Shown piece after piece: positions 8,401 to 19,907 of a stretch of DNA of 27,763 nt (positions within the stretch are counted from its first letter, which is position 1; each line of letters starts with the position of its first letter). Under the pieces are notes generated by a model. That model saw only the letters and a program-made list of their open reading frames with translations. It ran no database searches and was not told the origin of the DNA. Both the position numbers and the translations under genes were made by a program. Origin of the DNA: Rhizaria sp. SCN 62-66 (taxonomy: Eukaryota; Rhizaria, unplaced); assembly GCA_001724265.1 (NCBI GenBank), contig MEDY01000396.1:1-27763 (forward strand). Reading direction: 5' to 3'.

Positions 8401-11400
8401 ATGCGCGCGTGGGAAGAGGCCGCCGGGGCGGGCGCGCCCGATGCGGGACTGTTTGCACAGCTCCTCGCTGACGCCGGTGCGCGTGGTGATGTGTGCGGAG
8501 TGCTCTTCTGGGCGCTCGTGCAGCGCAACCATGAAAGTGCGCGCTCACTCCGCGAAATTGTTCCTTCTACTCCCACCACATCTGCCGCTTTCTCTGTCTC
8601 CGGCTCTGCGACGGCAGCGGCCGTGTCGGCGGATGGCACTGCAGCGGCCGCGGACCCGTACAGCGCGCTCTGCAGCGGTCCCTCGCGGCCGCTCGCCGCA
8701 CTGACCGCGGCCACCGCGCCCTCGCGCGCGCTGCTGCAGGCCGGCCCGCTCGGCCTGTACGGCGCCGTCGACAGCGGCAGCGCTGTGGAGACCGCGCTGG
8801 GCCTCGCACACCGCGCCGCGTTCTCGGACCCAGGGCGCGCGACCGTGCCCGCCGCCGCCGCGCTGCTGCGGCCCGTCACGCCCACGCTCGTCCCGGCGTT
8901 CCCCGTCGCGGCGGGTGCGGCCCCCGTGCCGCTGCCGCTGCTGGCCCGCGAGTCCCCGACCGCCGCCTCCGCCTCCGCCTCGGCGACCGGCGGCCGCGCT
9001 ATGTCCGCGGTCGGCGCGGCGACCGCGGCGGCCGCGGCTGCGATGGGGCAGGACCCGTCTCTGTCGACCCTGCCCTTCACGCCCGCGATGCTGCGGGAGC
9101 CCGACGGCGTCGTGCCTCTCCCGGCAGGCGCGGGTGCGGCGGCCGCGAGTGACGCAGCGACTGTGCTCGGCGCCTCGGCCCGCGCGCCGCCGACGTCGGT
9201 CGCCGCGATGCTCGACGCGCTCGCGCTGCCGCGGTCTGTGGTGACGCCCGTGAGTCTACAGGAGCACTTCTCACTCACCGCGCCCTTCGACGGCGGCGTG
9301 ATGCCAGTCGCTGACCCGACCACCGCGGGCCCCGCCGCCGCCGCCGCCGCGCCACTGAGACTCGGCCTAAGCCTCGGACTCGGGCTCGGCATCACGCGCG
9401 GGACCTACGACACGTACTCCGCGCTCACCACTGCATTGATGCGCAACGACGCTCCTCGCGAGGCGCTGCGCATGTTTTGGCGGCTGCTTGCCGTCGCCGA
9501 GCGTCTCGATGCCGACACAGCCCACGGCCGCTTGCACCTCCCCGTGCCGGTGCCGGAGAACGACGCCGACGCCGCCCCAGAGATGGACGCCGCGGCCGGT
9601 GATAGCGGCAGCGGCAGCAAGCTCCGCGTCGTGCCCCCGTCGTCTTTCGGCGCCGGCCGCGTGTCCCTGCGCACCCCTCGCGCTGCGGCCTTCGCGCAGA
9701 CCCAGTCCGCGCTGCTCCCCTCACTGCCCCCGCGGAGCGAGCCCGCGGCGCTGCGCATGCGGTCCGCCTTGGGCGCCGGGGTCGCGGTTGCCGGGGACGC
9801 GCCGCCCGCGGTGTCCGTGGCCGTGTCGTGGGCGCACATGCTGATGTACTTTGGCGAGCTCTCGCACCGGTGCGCTGCCATCGCAACGGCCGATGACCCG
9901 GGCGCGCTCATTCTTGCTGACGGCGGCGGCGCGAGCAAGACCAGCAAGACCGGCATCGAGGCGAGCGCGTTGAACGTGCTGGACAGTCAGGAGGAGCCGC
10001 TCGCTGCGATGCTGGCCCTGCCCACAGTCACCCCGCATCCCGCGGCGGCCGCCACAGCCGAGCGTCTCGCTAAGGGGATGCAATTGCTGGAGACGCGCGT
10101 CAAGCTCGGCCTTCCCGACCTGCCCGAGAGCCACTTCGTCTCGTCTGACACGCCCGACGACGACTTGCCTGCAGACCGCCCGTTTCCCCCCGCGGCGAAG
10201 CCAGCAGCGGCGAAGCCAGCAGTGGCGAAGCCAGCAGTGGCGAAGCCAACAGCGGCGAAGGCAACGACGACAAAGCCCGCAGCGCCAAAACCACTCTCTG
10301 CGGCGGCTGCTTCTGTGGCACCGCGCGCCGCCGCCGCGGCCGCCTCTCTCGTTTCCCTTAGCGGCGAGTTTGACTGGCTGGAGCTTTCCGCGCGCGCGCT
10401 CGTCTCGGAGTGGGCGCGCGGTCCCCTCCGCGCTGCCGGCAACGCGCTCGTCGACGCCGCCGCCGCGGGGCCCTGCGCCGCGCTACCACCGGCGCTCGCC
10501 GCCGCCGTGGGGCAGCCCGCCGCCGTGGCCGCCGCGGCCGCCGCGGGCGACGCCGAGGCCGAGCTCGCGTGGGCGCCGAACCAAGCGCTCGCAGCCGCCG
10601 CGCGCTGCCGCCGGCAGCAGCTCGACGCCAACGCCGCCCGCGCCGCGCAACAGACTGGCGGCGCCGGGACACAGGTGACGCTGACCGGGTCCACCGCGAC
10701 CGCGCCCGTGGGGCCCGTGGTGGCGCCGACGCCGCAAGTACTGACCGCGCTGGTGACGTTCTGGGCAGGCCGTGCGCGCGCGCGGCTGAGCGCCGGGGCT
10801 GACGCCGCAGCCGCGGTGTCGCTGCTCGAGTCTGCACGCGCCGTGTCGGCGTATATCGCCCTGGTCGAGGGCCTCGCCCCGCGTCCTGTGACCGGCGGCC
10901 CGGATAATGCGCCGGCGCCGAGCGCAGTCGCGCATTTCTCGCACTCAACAGCCAAGCTTCACCACAGCGCGACATCCTCCGTGAAAAAACCCTCCGCGTC
11001 GGCGTCGGCATCGGCGGACGTCCCGGCAGACATGCACAGCAGTGGATTGACCGAGACCGCCACAAGCGCGCTGTCGTGGCGTGCTGCCCTGCTTTTCTGC
11101 TCTCAGGCGGGCGATGTCCTGAAACTGGCGACGAAGACTCGGCCGCAAAGCGCGCTGTGGAGCGGGCCCGCGTCCGCGCACGCGCGATATGCGCTCAACC
11201 GCAGCGCGCTGCAGCTGGTCCAACAGCAGCCTTTGCTTACGGGCGGGCCCGAGGGGGCGGAGTTCGCGCGAAAGCTCGAGGTCGAAGCGGCCGACGCGGT
11301 CGGCGTTCTGAGTCGGCGGAACGCGCCCGCGGTGCTTACGGATGGCGACGCGGCCGCGGGCGTGGAGCTGCCCGTGTTTGCGGTGCTGCCGGATGAGTTG

Positions 11401-11556
11401 GCGCACAAGTACTGGGAAGAGGCGTGTGTTGTGGGGAATGACCGCGTTCTCAACAACACAGAGGTGCGCCGCTTGAAGGACGTACTCAAAGCGTTCGATG
11501 TCATGCGCGGGGTGATTATCACTGCGGTGCCTGATCTGGCAGGATCAGCTGTCTGA
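5470..11556 (+). CDS. Giant PPR-like helical-repeat protein, probably organellar, with one in-frame TAG
   Basis: The frame runs from ATG 5470 to TGA 11554 and is broken only by TAG at 8254-8256. It encodes 928 residues before the TAG and 1099 after it. The N-terminus (MLARRLSIATCK, then Ser/Thr/Ala/Arg-rich with few acidic residues) looks like a mitochondrial targeting peptide. Helical repeats resemble the pentatricopeptide pattern at roughly residues 176-212 (VAHWSVML...LLFRALWDALL), 967-1015 (just after the TAG) and best at 1312-1346 (TYDTYSALTTAL...EALRMFW). An acidic linker lies near residues 580-600 and a Lys/Pro/Ala repeat at 10192-10281. PPR proteins bind organellar RNA; that role is inferred here. 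Downstream of the TAG no ATG occurs until 8401, and the intervening DNA is as GC-rich and coding-like as its surroundings, so one gene is favoured over two. The family call is moderate. Confidence 0.5.
8254..8256 (+). other. In-frame TAG inside the PPR-like coding frame
   Basis: TAG follows CTG CAG GCC and is followed by CTC CTG. The same frame is open for 928 codons before it and 1099 after it, with a PPR-like helical pair resuming about 37 codons downstream. No GTNCGT donor lies nearby. The only tidy alternative intron is a 54-nt GC-rich GTTGCG...CCTAG segment (8203-8256). Confidence 0.6.
10192..10281 (+). repeat. 15-nt tandem repeat coding for Ala-Ala-Lys-Pro-Ala
   Basis: Six in-frame copies of a GCGGCGAAGCCAGCA-type unit occur, the first four nearly identical and the last two diverged. 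They give an AKP-rich linker like those in histone H1 tails, flanked by Ala-rich sequence. The unit length is a multiple of three, so copy changes would not break the frame. Confidence 0.9.
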
Positions 11557-11808
11557 ACTGCCTGATAAGTCGTGCTGGGCTTCGCTCTGTCTTGTTTTGA
11601 ATTGCGTATTGCGACTCTTTAGGCGTCACTTCAGGTCGCACTTTGTGGTTGTGGGAGGACTTCCTTGTTGCTTTTAAAACTAATTTATTTGTTCACACAG
11701 ACCGTCAACGTGAATTATTCGCATTCACCATAATAGAATATATAGTATTTATTATTTCCTGTTAATTCTGCACTATAATATGCTCATTATCCACCACAAT
11801 TCTTTACA

Positions 11809-12753
11809 ATGCAGACACTGATGTCGAAGAAGAAGCCGGTGACGGTGATGCTTGGTTTTTACGGCGCGCGTCCGCGCTATCTGAATAAGTATGCTGACTT
11901 CGTCCGCAAGCTGAAAATCCCTTCCGCTCCTCGCACTATTGTGCCCACAGAGACGGTTCACTCCGAAGTGGTGACGTACCAGCCGCCGATGGCGAACTTG
12001 CTGAGCCGTCGCTGCGCAGACAAATCTTCGGCCGAGCTCGCTGACGTCGTCCGCCAAGCCTGGGTCGAGCCCTTTCGCGCCGCGAAGCATGCCGATAAGA
12101 GCGCGACCCCCGCGCCGCTCATTTTCTACCTGCTGAGCAACAACGGTGCGTTCAACTTCGCCAAGTACATGGACACTCTCCGCAAGCAGCATCCCGAAGA
12201 CTACGAGCTCGTCCAAGAGCACACCAGTGGCATTGTCTTCGACTCGTGCCCGTCGGATCCCAACCTGCCTCTCATGGTGCGCGGCGTGACCTCCGTCGCC
12301 ACAGCCAGCGCCTTCAAGAAGCCTGTCTCGCACCACCCCATGCTGTCGCCTGTCTTCAAAGCCGCGCTGGCCGCCGTGCTGCCGTTCCACGAGCAACACC
12401 TCGGCGAAATCACTGACGCGCTTCACAACGACCTGCCGCGCCACGCCGCGCTGCTCTACCTCTATTCGCAAGCTGACTCGCTAGTCATGGCCGAGGAGAC
12501 ACGCGCGCATGCCGTTGAGCTCGCCCCGCGGCAGGGCGCTGCGTACCACGCGCTCTCGCAGAAGTTGAAGCTGCCGTCATTGGTCCTCTCGCCAGAGTCC
12601 GCCGCCGCGCTTGGCACGGCTGAGCGGCTGGGCGAGCGCGTGTTTGCGCACGATTTCGTCGACTCCGCACACGTTGAGCACCTCCGCACGCACACGCCGC
12701 GCTACACTGAGCTCGTCCGTGGCTTCTACGAGTATGCCACGCGCACCAATTAA
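11809..12753 (+). CDS. TMEM53/DUF829 family alpha/beta-hydrolase-like protein
   Basis: This 314-residue single-exon protein has the landmarks of the TMEM53 (DUF829) family: a first strand LGFYGARPRYLNKYADF, a central FYLLSNNG turn carrying S110 where the hydrolase nucleophile sits (usually SNGG in relatives), a GIVFDSCPSDPN segment, an LYLYSQADSLV strand with D223, and a C-terminal DSAHVEHLRTHTPRY segment with H288 and H291. The Ser-Asp-His set suggests an intact hydrolase site, but activity is not established for most family members. Animal TMEM53 is associated with the nuclear envelope/ER; no strong membrane helix is obvious here. The start is ATG 11809, preceded by AT-rich sequence; the stop is TAA. 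It lies 252 bp downstream of the PPR-like gene, same strand, with nothing recognisable in the gap. Confidence 0.88.
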   Translation: MQTLMSKKKPVTVMLGFYGARPRYLNKYADFVRKLKIPSAPRTIVPTETVHSEVVTYQPPMANLLSRRCADKSSAELADVVRQAWVEPFRAAKHADKSATPAPLIFYLLSNNGAFNFAKYMDTLRKQHPEDYELVQEHTSGIVFDSCPSDPNLPLMVRGVTSVATASAFKKPVSHHPMLSPVFKAALAAVLPFHEQHLGEITDALHNDLPRHAALLYLYSQADSLVMAEETRAHAVELAPRQGAAYHALSQKLKLPSLVLSPESAAALGTAERLGERVFAHDFVDSAHVEHLRTHTPRYTELVRGFYEYATRTN

Positions 12754-12811
12754 AGAAATTCGCAATCAAAAGGTTGCTTCCTCCCGACTTTGCTTTAAGT
12801 TATAACCGTAA

Positions 12812-12823
12812 TTTATTTTTATT
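12812..12823 (-). terminator. Possible poly(A) signals for the DDB1-like gene
   Basis: Two adjacent AATAAA hexamers read on the minus strand lie about 180 bases past the DDB1-like stop, in the 247-bp AT-rich convergent gap 12754-13000. Nothing else was recognised in that gap. Confidence 0.3.
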
Positions 12824-13000
12824 GTAAGATATGAACTATGTATCGATTTTTCTTTTCGTTTTTCTTTCTATGTGATTCCTCCCTAGTGCCACCTTGTTTC
12901 GGCAATTTACCTCTTCTCTTTTGTCCGCAATACAACCATGTGACTTTGCGACCATAAACAGCGCGTAATTGACACTTTTAAAGCCAAACACGGGTCAACT

Positions 13001-16000
13001 TTAAAGCAGCATACGTGAAAAATCATTCATATATGCCGCCACCACGGTATCGATCGCCTCAACAGCAGCCGCAGCAGCAGCGTCCACAGTCAGCGTCGGG
13101 CGCCACGGTAGCGCCACTCGATCAGCACTATCTACCCTCGCATTTGCACCGGAGAAGCTCGCGCTCGCGCTCGTTGTGACGACCGTGGCGGCGGCACCGC
13201 AGCCCTGCTGCTGCGTGACCCAAGCCAGCAGCAGCGCAGCAGCCTCCCAGCGCGCGTGCGGGCGCAGCGCAGCGTACGCCCGCGCCAGCGTCGCGCCGTC
13301 AACGGCCGAGCCCAGAGCCTGCTGCAGCGCAACGGGCACGGCCCCCGCGGTCGCGATCAGCAGCTCACGCGCGTACGGCGTGGCGACCCCCGCCGCAGCT
13401 GACGCCGCCGCCGCGCGCGCGGGCGCTCCGGCCGAGCCCCGCAGCGCGCCGGCCAGTTTGGTCACGACGGCGGGCGGACGGCCCACCGGCAGCGGCGCAG
13501 CGGCCACCACGCCGGAGCCCGCGGCGGCGTCCGCGGCGGCGGATGCGGCGGCCGCGGAGCCCGCCAGCGGAGCCTGCGCGGCGTCGAGGCAGTACAGTCC
13601 ACCGGTCGACGCCGCGTGGGTGGCGAGTGCAGCGACACGTGCCCAGTCGACCGCAGCGCCCGCACAGCCAGATAAAGCGCGGGAAACGCAGGGCGCCAGC
13701 GCGGCGTCGCCGCCGTACAGCCACGGCCACGCGCCGTCGGCGTTCTCAGCACTGTCTGCAGCTGCGGCGTCAAGGTCGACGTCGTCCGCAGCCGCCGAGG
13801 CAGACGCAGACGCTGACGCAAAGGAAGATGACGAAGAGTTGGCGTTGCGGGCGCGTTTAGCAGCCTGCGTTGCAGGGTCACCACGGCGAGTTGCGCGGCG
13901 GTTCTTATCACGCGCGCGCGCTTCTTTCGCGTTCACGTCAGCAAGCGCCGTCGCGTTGGCCTGGCGCCAGCCGTCGACCGCAGTCGCAGCGAGCACGGCC
14001 ACGGTCAACATGCGCAGGAAGAGAAACTGCGGCAGCGTCAGCGGCGCAAGCGGGCCCACCGCGCCTGCAACCGAAGCCCACACGTGCGACGGCGCGGGGG
14101 TGGTTAACAGCGCAGTAACATCGGCCTCGTTCAGGAACGTGCCTTCTAGTGGCGTCTCGGTGCTACTGCTGCTCCGCGCGGCCGCGAGCGAGAGCGCGAC
14201 AAACGGGTGTGTCGCGGCGGCCGCAGCGACTGCGGACGCTGTAGCGTTCGGGCCTAGCAGCGCCGCGGCCGCTGCGGTGCCCAAGCGCGCGTGCAGGGCG
14301 CTGGCGGGCGCTTGGCCCAGCGGCACAAGGGGGGCCAGAACGTTTATGAGCGCTGCTGGGTGCACCGCGCCAGTAAGGCGCAGACGCTGCGGCAGCGCGG
14401 CGTTTGCGGGCGGTGCGGCGCGGCGCAGCAGATGCTGCAGCGGGGACGTTGCGTCAGGTGACATGAACAGCAGTGAGCCCGCGTCGTCGCTCAGTGCGAG
14501 CGCGCGCGAGCCCGGTAGGGGCGCGGCGTCAATGCACCAGCGCTGCGCAAAGTCACGTGCAGCGGGCAGGAGCGCGTCAGCAGCGGCGTCGTAGCGCAGC
14601 ACCGCCACGGACGCGTTGAGTGTGCCCATCACAAGCACTTCCTCGCCTTCGCCCTCGCCTTGGCCCTGGCTCTCAGCATCCGCACTGGCGTCGAAGGGTG
14701 ACGAACGGCCCGCGCGCAGTGAGAGTACGAAGATCTCTCCCGTGTACGCGGCCAGCGGCAGCAGCCGGAACGGATATCCGGTCTCCGCGGCGGCCGGCAG
14801 CGCGGCGCGGTGCCAGCCGTAGATGTGCACCGCGCCGTTGACCGCAGCGGCGAGACAACCGCGGAATACCGCAAGCGCGCTCACTGCGCCGGCGACCGTG
14901 CGCCGCGCCGCCACGCTTACAGCCACGCCTCCCGCGCGCACGCCGCCGGGGCCGGCGTCGGCGGCGGTGGGCGCGACAGTAAGCACGAGAATGCGGCCCA
15001 GCGCGGGCTCAGCCTCGCCGGGGCGCGAGAAGCCTGTGCCGACAGCGAATGCCGCGACGCCGAGCCCGGCCGCGGCCGGGGCGGCGCGGCGCAACGAGGC
15101 CGTAGCGCCGGGCGCGAGCCGCGGAAGCGCGACGGGCACCACGCACAGCGGCTCCTCACCGGGCAGCAGGCGCAGCGCGGCGAGGTAAGACATGCCCAGC
15201 ACAGAAAAGAACCGCACAAAGCCTTCTGCAGCGGGCTCATTCGCGGGGGGCGCGGCGCCAGTCACGCGCGCGAGAGCGGACGCGGGCGACGGCGCGGTGT
15301 CGGCGGCGGCCGCGACTGCTGCGGCTGCGGCGGCGGGTTCATGGGCGACGGAGAACACGGGGGCGTCGCGCGGGGCCGGCGCGGCGGCGGCGGCGAGCGC
15401 ACCGACGGGGAGTGGTGCGGCCAGCGCGGCGGCGGACAGCGCAACAGCGGGGCGAGCAGTGTCCGCCGTGAACGGCAGCAGCGCGTCGGCGCGTGGCTTC
15501 ACAGTTGCCACGGCAACGACTCCGAGCCGCGGGCAGAGTGCAGCGCGGCGCGGCTGCTCATCAAGCGCATACGCGCGCTCAAGAGGCGCTGTTGAGGACT
15601 GCAACGCGTGCAGGCGCGGGGCCATGCGCGGCTGCGAGCGGCGGGCCAGCGGGGCAGCAGGCACAGTGAGCAGAGCGTCACTGGTGCAAGCCGTAGTTTC
15701 CACTCCAATCGTGATGGCAGCTGCGCAGACAAGCGGGCCACTTGCCAGCGCCAGCGGAATCAGCGGAGCGCGTTGCGCAGCTTCCTCGGCGTCGTCCGCG
15801 GCTTCCTCGTCCGTGCGCAACGTTTGCGGGACGGGGTCATCGCGCGATTCGATCTCGATATCGCTGTCGTCACCGCTGTTCGTAGTCGCCTTCTTGACAG
15901 CCACGGGAGCTGACAGCTCCACACCGGGTGTCGCAGACGAGAGCTCCAGTGCAAGAGGCTTGTCACACGCGGCAACTTGCCTCGGCTGCAGCACCGTAGC

Positions 16001-19000
16001 GCGTCCACGCGAGTCCCGCGTTGCGGTCACAACCACATTTAACGCAGGCGCGCCGCTTGCGGTGGCCGTTAGCATGTGGGGCGCGCCCACGGCGAGCGCC
16101 CAGCCTGCCGCGCCAACGGCGGCGCCGACGGGGACAGACAGCAGCGCACCGGACGCGAGCGCAGCGACAAGCGTAAGCGTGCGCGGCGGCGTCCGACCAG
16201 CAAGTACTGGTGCAAACGCAGCATCGGAGTCAGAGTCGGGCACCGTTAGCGGCCGTAGGTCAGCCAGTGCAAGCGAGGCTGCGTGCGACGCGCCAGGCAG
16301 CGGCACTGTCGCAAGGTGAGACAGCGCAGTTGAGCCCGCGCGCCATGCGAGCAGCTGTAAAGCCGGAGGTGCAGCCGCGGCAGCACAAGTCGCCACGGCC
16401 AACACGGATACCGAGTCTAACGCGGTCGAAGCGGGTGACTCGAGAGCGCATAGTTCGCCGTCAAGCAATACATGTGTGACGGGAGCGGAGGCGTTTGCGC
16501 CTGCGGTGGCCGCTGCAGCAGCGCGTGTGGCGGGCAGCGCAGACGCAGCGGCTGCAAGCCCTGCCCAGGGCAACTGCGGCGCTGCGAGAAGGTACGCTGC
16601 GACAGCACTGCCCTCGGCAGCCAGAGGCATCGCGGTGACGACGTCAAGCGTCCAAGTGGGGAGCGAGTCTCCAGTTGCAAGGCGAATCTGCATCATAGCT
16701 AACGCGTGCGTGGGCTCGGTGCCATCCTCAACTGCAGCCATGAGCGCAAGAGAGACTATGCCGCTCTGCAAGGACGCCGCCGAGGTCGCATAGACGGCAG
16801 TCGCTGACGCGGCTACACCGAGCGCGGATGCTATAGCCGGCCACACGTCAGACACGGCAACCCTCAGCGCCGTGGCACCGCTGCCCCACACAAGCACAGC
16901 GTCAGGCGTCACTTGAACCAGCGCGCTCACTGCTGCAGCAGCAGCAGTGCACTCGGGACCGAGCGGTGCAGTCAGCACCGAGCCTAGGTACAGCGTTGCC
17001 TCCGCGCTCGCGTCGCGACTGACCTCCGCCGCTGCAGGAACAAACTCCGTGCTCTCGGCTGCACACAGCGCCGCAAGAGGTCGCTCTAGCAGACGTGCAT
17101 CAAGCCTGGGCTCAGCGATCCCCGCGAGAACGCACAGCGCGCCGGGCGCCCACTGTAGCGGCGCGTACGCAGTGAGAAACGCCCCGCAGGCACAGTTGCT
17201 TTCGGCCGCACCGCCGCGACGGGGCGCGCCGCACGCGCAGTTCGGCGCCATCAGCGCGGGCAGTGCGCGAGCGGGCGCGCGCAGTGTGATGCCGCGGCGC
17301 AGCAGCGTGAGCGCACCGCCGGCCGCCGCGCCGCCGCAGAGAAGAACGCCACCGCCGAGGTGCGCAGGTAGAGCGAGAGCGTCCACCGCTGGTGCCGCGC
17401 TTGGGTACGTTGCCTCCACACGCAACAGCTGCTGTGGGATGGCTGCACTTGCTGCGTTCTGCTGGTGATGTTGCTGTGAGGTCAGTGCGGTGAGTGCAAT
17501 GCGGAGCAGTTGTGAGGGCGCAACCGCGGATGCGAGGAAAAGATATCCGCTGTCGAGATAGGCCAGTGCGGCCGCGGGTGATGCAGAGCCAAGTGCACGG
17601 TAGCGCAGCCGCACGCGCGGCGCTGATGTGTCAAACCCAGCGAACGTGTCGTCCGGCACTGTCGTCGAGAACGTCAGCGCCGCCTCAGTCGCTGTACCTG
17701 GCTCAGCCTTGACCTCGCCGCGCTTGTGGCCGCTAGTATGGGTGTGCGCAGGGAAAAACGTTTCGATCTCAAGTAAACCCAGTTGTCCGGTCGAGTCGCT
17801 GACGAGCACGCGCGACACACTGCCAACAACGCCCGCCGCGCGCAGCGGCGCGGCCCCAAGCACCGCCAGCGCCGACAACCCGGCGGCGGCCGACACAGGC
17901 CGAGTGGCAGACACGACCGTGAGCGCGCCCGCCGGCAGCACACGGCCCGCAAGAGCGTTGGCGGTATCAGTCAGCGCAGCACCCGCGCCCAGCGTCGTGG
18001 CTACCGCTGGCGGCGGCGTCGGAACGGGGGCGCCAGCGAGGACGGCGCGCACGGCGGCCAGCGCGGCGGGGTAGATCGCAGTCGCGTGCGCGCGCGCGTC
18101 GGACAAAACGCGCGCAAACACTGCGGGGGGCAGCGGGGAGGGCGCGTCCTCACCCGCCGCAGCCGCACCCGCCGAAAGCGCCGCCGCCGCTGCTGATGCT
18201 GCTGCATTAGAGCTTGAGCTAGCGGACGAAGCAGTAGCGAGACGACTGGCGGCGCGAGGGGGCGGGAGCGCCACGCCCGCGCGCGCGCCGCCGTCCTTGC
18301 CGTTCGCGTGCAAACACGCATGTACGCCGGGGCCCAGCACGAGCAGTCCGCCGGCCGGCAGCGCGGCGAGCGTGGTCGCAGCGGGCGCGACCTCAGTCAC
18401 GGGCCAAGGACCGGGCACGAGCGCGAGCGCTGCCGTGGGCCGCTGCACGCGCGCGGAACCGGTGCCGGCGCCGGTCGCAACGGCGGCTGCGGCGGCCTCT
18501 GCGGCGGCGGCGGCCAGACGCGGCGGCAGCGAGGATGTGAGGTGCTCGATGACAGCGTCAGCCGCGTTCACCACAACACGGGTGTCGGCGCCGGTCACGA
18601 GGTAGGTCCGCACGAAGCGGCGCGCAAGCTCGTCCTGGAACAGCACGGCGAGCAGCGGCAGCAGCCCCGCCGGCCGCGCGACGAACGCGAGAGACAGAAT
18701 CTGCAGCTCTTCGATGCGCACGTCCACGCCCCGCACGCGCCCAACAGCACTCGCACCCAGGCCTGCACTGGCGCTCGCACTGACGCTAGCGCTGGAGCTA
18801 GAGAGAGCGTTGGAGTGGGCGCTAGAGCTGTGGTGAGAGACGGAGCGCGCCGCCGTGCCGTCTGGCGCGAGCGGAACAAGGTGGATCAGACCTGCGTGCG
18901 CGTGCACTGCGAGAACGCCAGCGGCTGGGTCAACCGCGCACAGAGGGCCGGACTGCGCGCGCGGGGGCGCGGCGTCGCCCGCAAAGCCGGAGGTGCCGGC

Positions 19001-19618
19001 GCCGGCGCAGCTGCCGGAGAGCCGCGTGCGCAACGAAGGCGGCGCTGCGCCATTGGCACTGGCACTGACACTGGAGTCGACACTGGCACTACTGGCACTG
19101 GCGCTGATGCGATTATGAGGAGAGCTGGAACTGGCACCGGGGGGCTAGCACGTAACAGAAAAGAAGCGCATCTCCTGCGTGCACACAAAGAGATAGTCCG
19201 TCATGCGTGGCTGAGGCAACGGCGGAAGAGTGGTCTCCGTCTCAGCGGCAGCGGCGGCTGAGGCACTACGGCGGGCTGAGGGTGGCGGCGGCAGGGACGC
19301 GATGAGGTGTTGCCGCGCGAGACGAGCGAGAAGCTCGCGCGGCTTGTAGAGAAACATTCCCGCAACGGCGCCGTGCAGCGGGACGCGGAATGAGTCTAAA
19401 CCACGAGGGGTGACAAGTCCGACCTCAAGCGCGGAGCCCTTGGCCACCACGACGTTCAAGTCGGTCTCGCCCGTGAAGCTGCCCGAGCACGCGTGAGTGG
19501 CGGCGGTCGCCTCTTGGGCCACGCCAAAGTACTGGTAAGGCGTCGGCTGTGCGGGAGGATCACCGAAGTGCAGGGGCGCGACCGGTGTGGGAGGCGCGTC
19601 GGTCATCAACTGACTCAT
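13001..19618 (-). CDS. DDB1-like triple beta-propeller protein (CPSF160/DDB1 superfamily), with one in-frame TAG
   Basis: From ATG 19618 to TAA 13001 the frame has 2205 codons and a single TAG at codon 158. The N-terminus matches DDB1: PYQYFGVAQEATAATH (residues 27-42), then a TDLNVVVAKGSALEVGLVTP strand set and DYLFVCTQEMRFFSV just before the TAG. After it come CAVDPAAGVLAVHAHAGLIHLVPL (about 226-250), VRIEELQILSLAFV (about 300-313) and AALAYLDSGYLFLAS; near the end, VHIYGWH (about 1600), EVLVMGTLNASVAVLRYD, ARDFAQRW and GTFLNEADVTALL match the third propeller and C-terminal helices. DDB1 is the adaptor of CUL4 ubiquitin ligases; CPSF160 and SF3B3 share the fold and are less likely by motif. 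Length is nearly twice the usual 1100-1200 residues, owing to Ala/Ser-rich insertions, an acidic linker near 1250-1280, and a C-terminal extension with a basic KNRRATRR...AKRAR cluster. Confidence 0.75.
19054..19107 (-). repeat. GCCAGT-type simple repeat coding for Ala-Ser
   Basis: On the coding strand imperfect GCCAGT hexamers alternate with AGT and GTC codons, giving a Ser/Ala-rich stretch about 15 codons after the in-frame TAG. It is similar in style to another Ser/Ala tract of the same protein near 18760-18835. Confidence 0.7.
19145..19147 (-). other. In-frame TAG inside the DDB1-like coding frame
   Basis: The TAG directly follows the conserved strand FVCTQEMRFFSV plus Thr-Cys and is followed by CCC CCC GGT. 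The same frame stays open for 2047 further codons that carry the rest of the DDB1 homology. A 42-nt intron (GTGTGC...GCTAG) could remove the TAG but would also delete the conserved strand. A 63- or 69-nt intron running downstream to GTAG is formally possible, but its donor is unlike the others. Confidence 0.65.
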
Positions 19619-19907
19619 CCTGCTCAAGTCAGACGAGGGGTGGGCGCGCGGGTGCGGAATGGAAGCTCTATGAAGGATCTGAAGGAAATAATAAACAAAA
19701 ATAGAACATCAGTGTGCCATATAACGTTGATTCAAAAATGCACTCTGTACACGGAAGTTTGACTTCACAGCACAAGTGTTGGACACTCCCATCAGGTCCG
19801 AAGTCGGCCGAGACTGTGGCACCGAGGCAGGCAAGTGAGCTCACTTTATCTAGATCAAAGGCCGTCGAACGGGTTCGTGTGAATCAACAAGCACACTTTG
19901 TTTCATT
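19619..19907. promoter_or_regulatory. Divergent promoter region between the DDB1-like gene and COMMD3
   Basis: The 289-bp gap separates two genes that start away from each other. It is AT-richer than the coding regions. No core promoter motif could be named with confidence. Confidence 0.4.

Noticed and set aside
8302-11556. Second half of the PPR-like frame as a separate gene
   Set aside because: There is no ATG near 8302 (the codon is GTG), no AT-rich intergenic DNA separates the halves, and the frame is continuous apart from one TAG.
13176-14594. 472-codon Ala/Ser-rich plus-strand frame opposite the DDB1-like gene
   Set aside because: Low-complexity antisense shadow; the minus-strand frame carries the homology and runs for 2205 codons.
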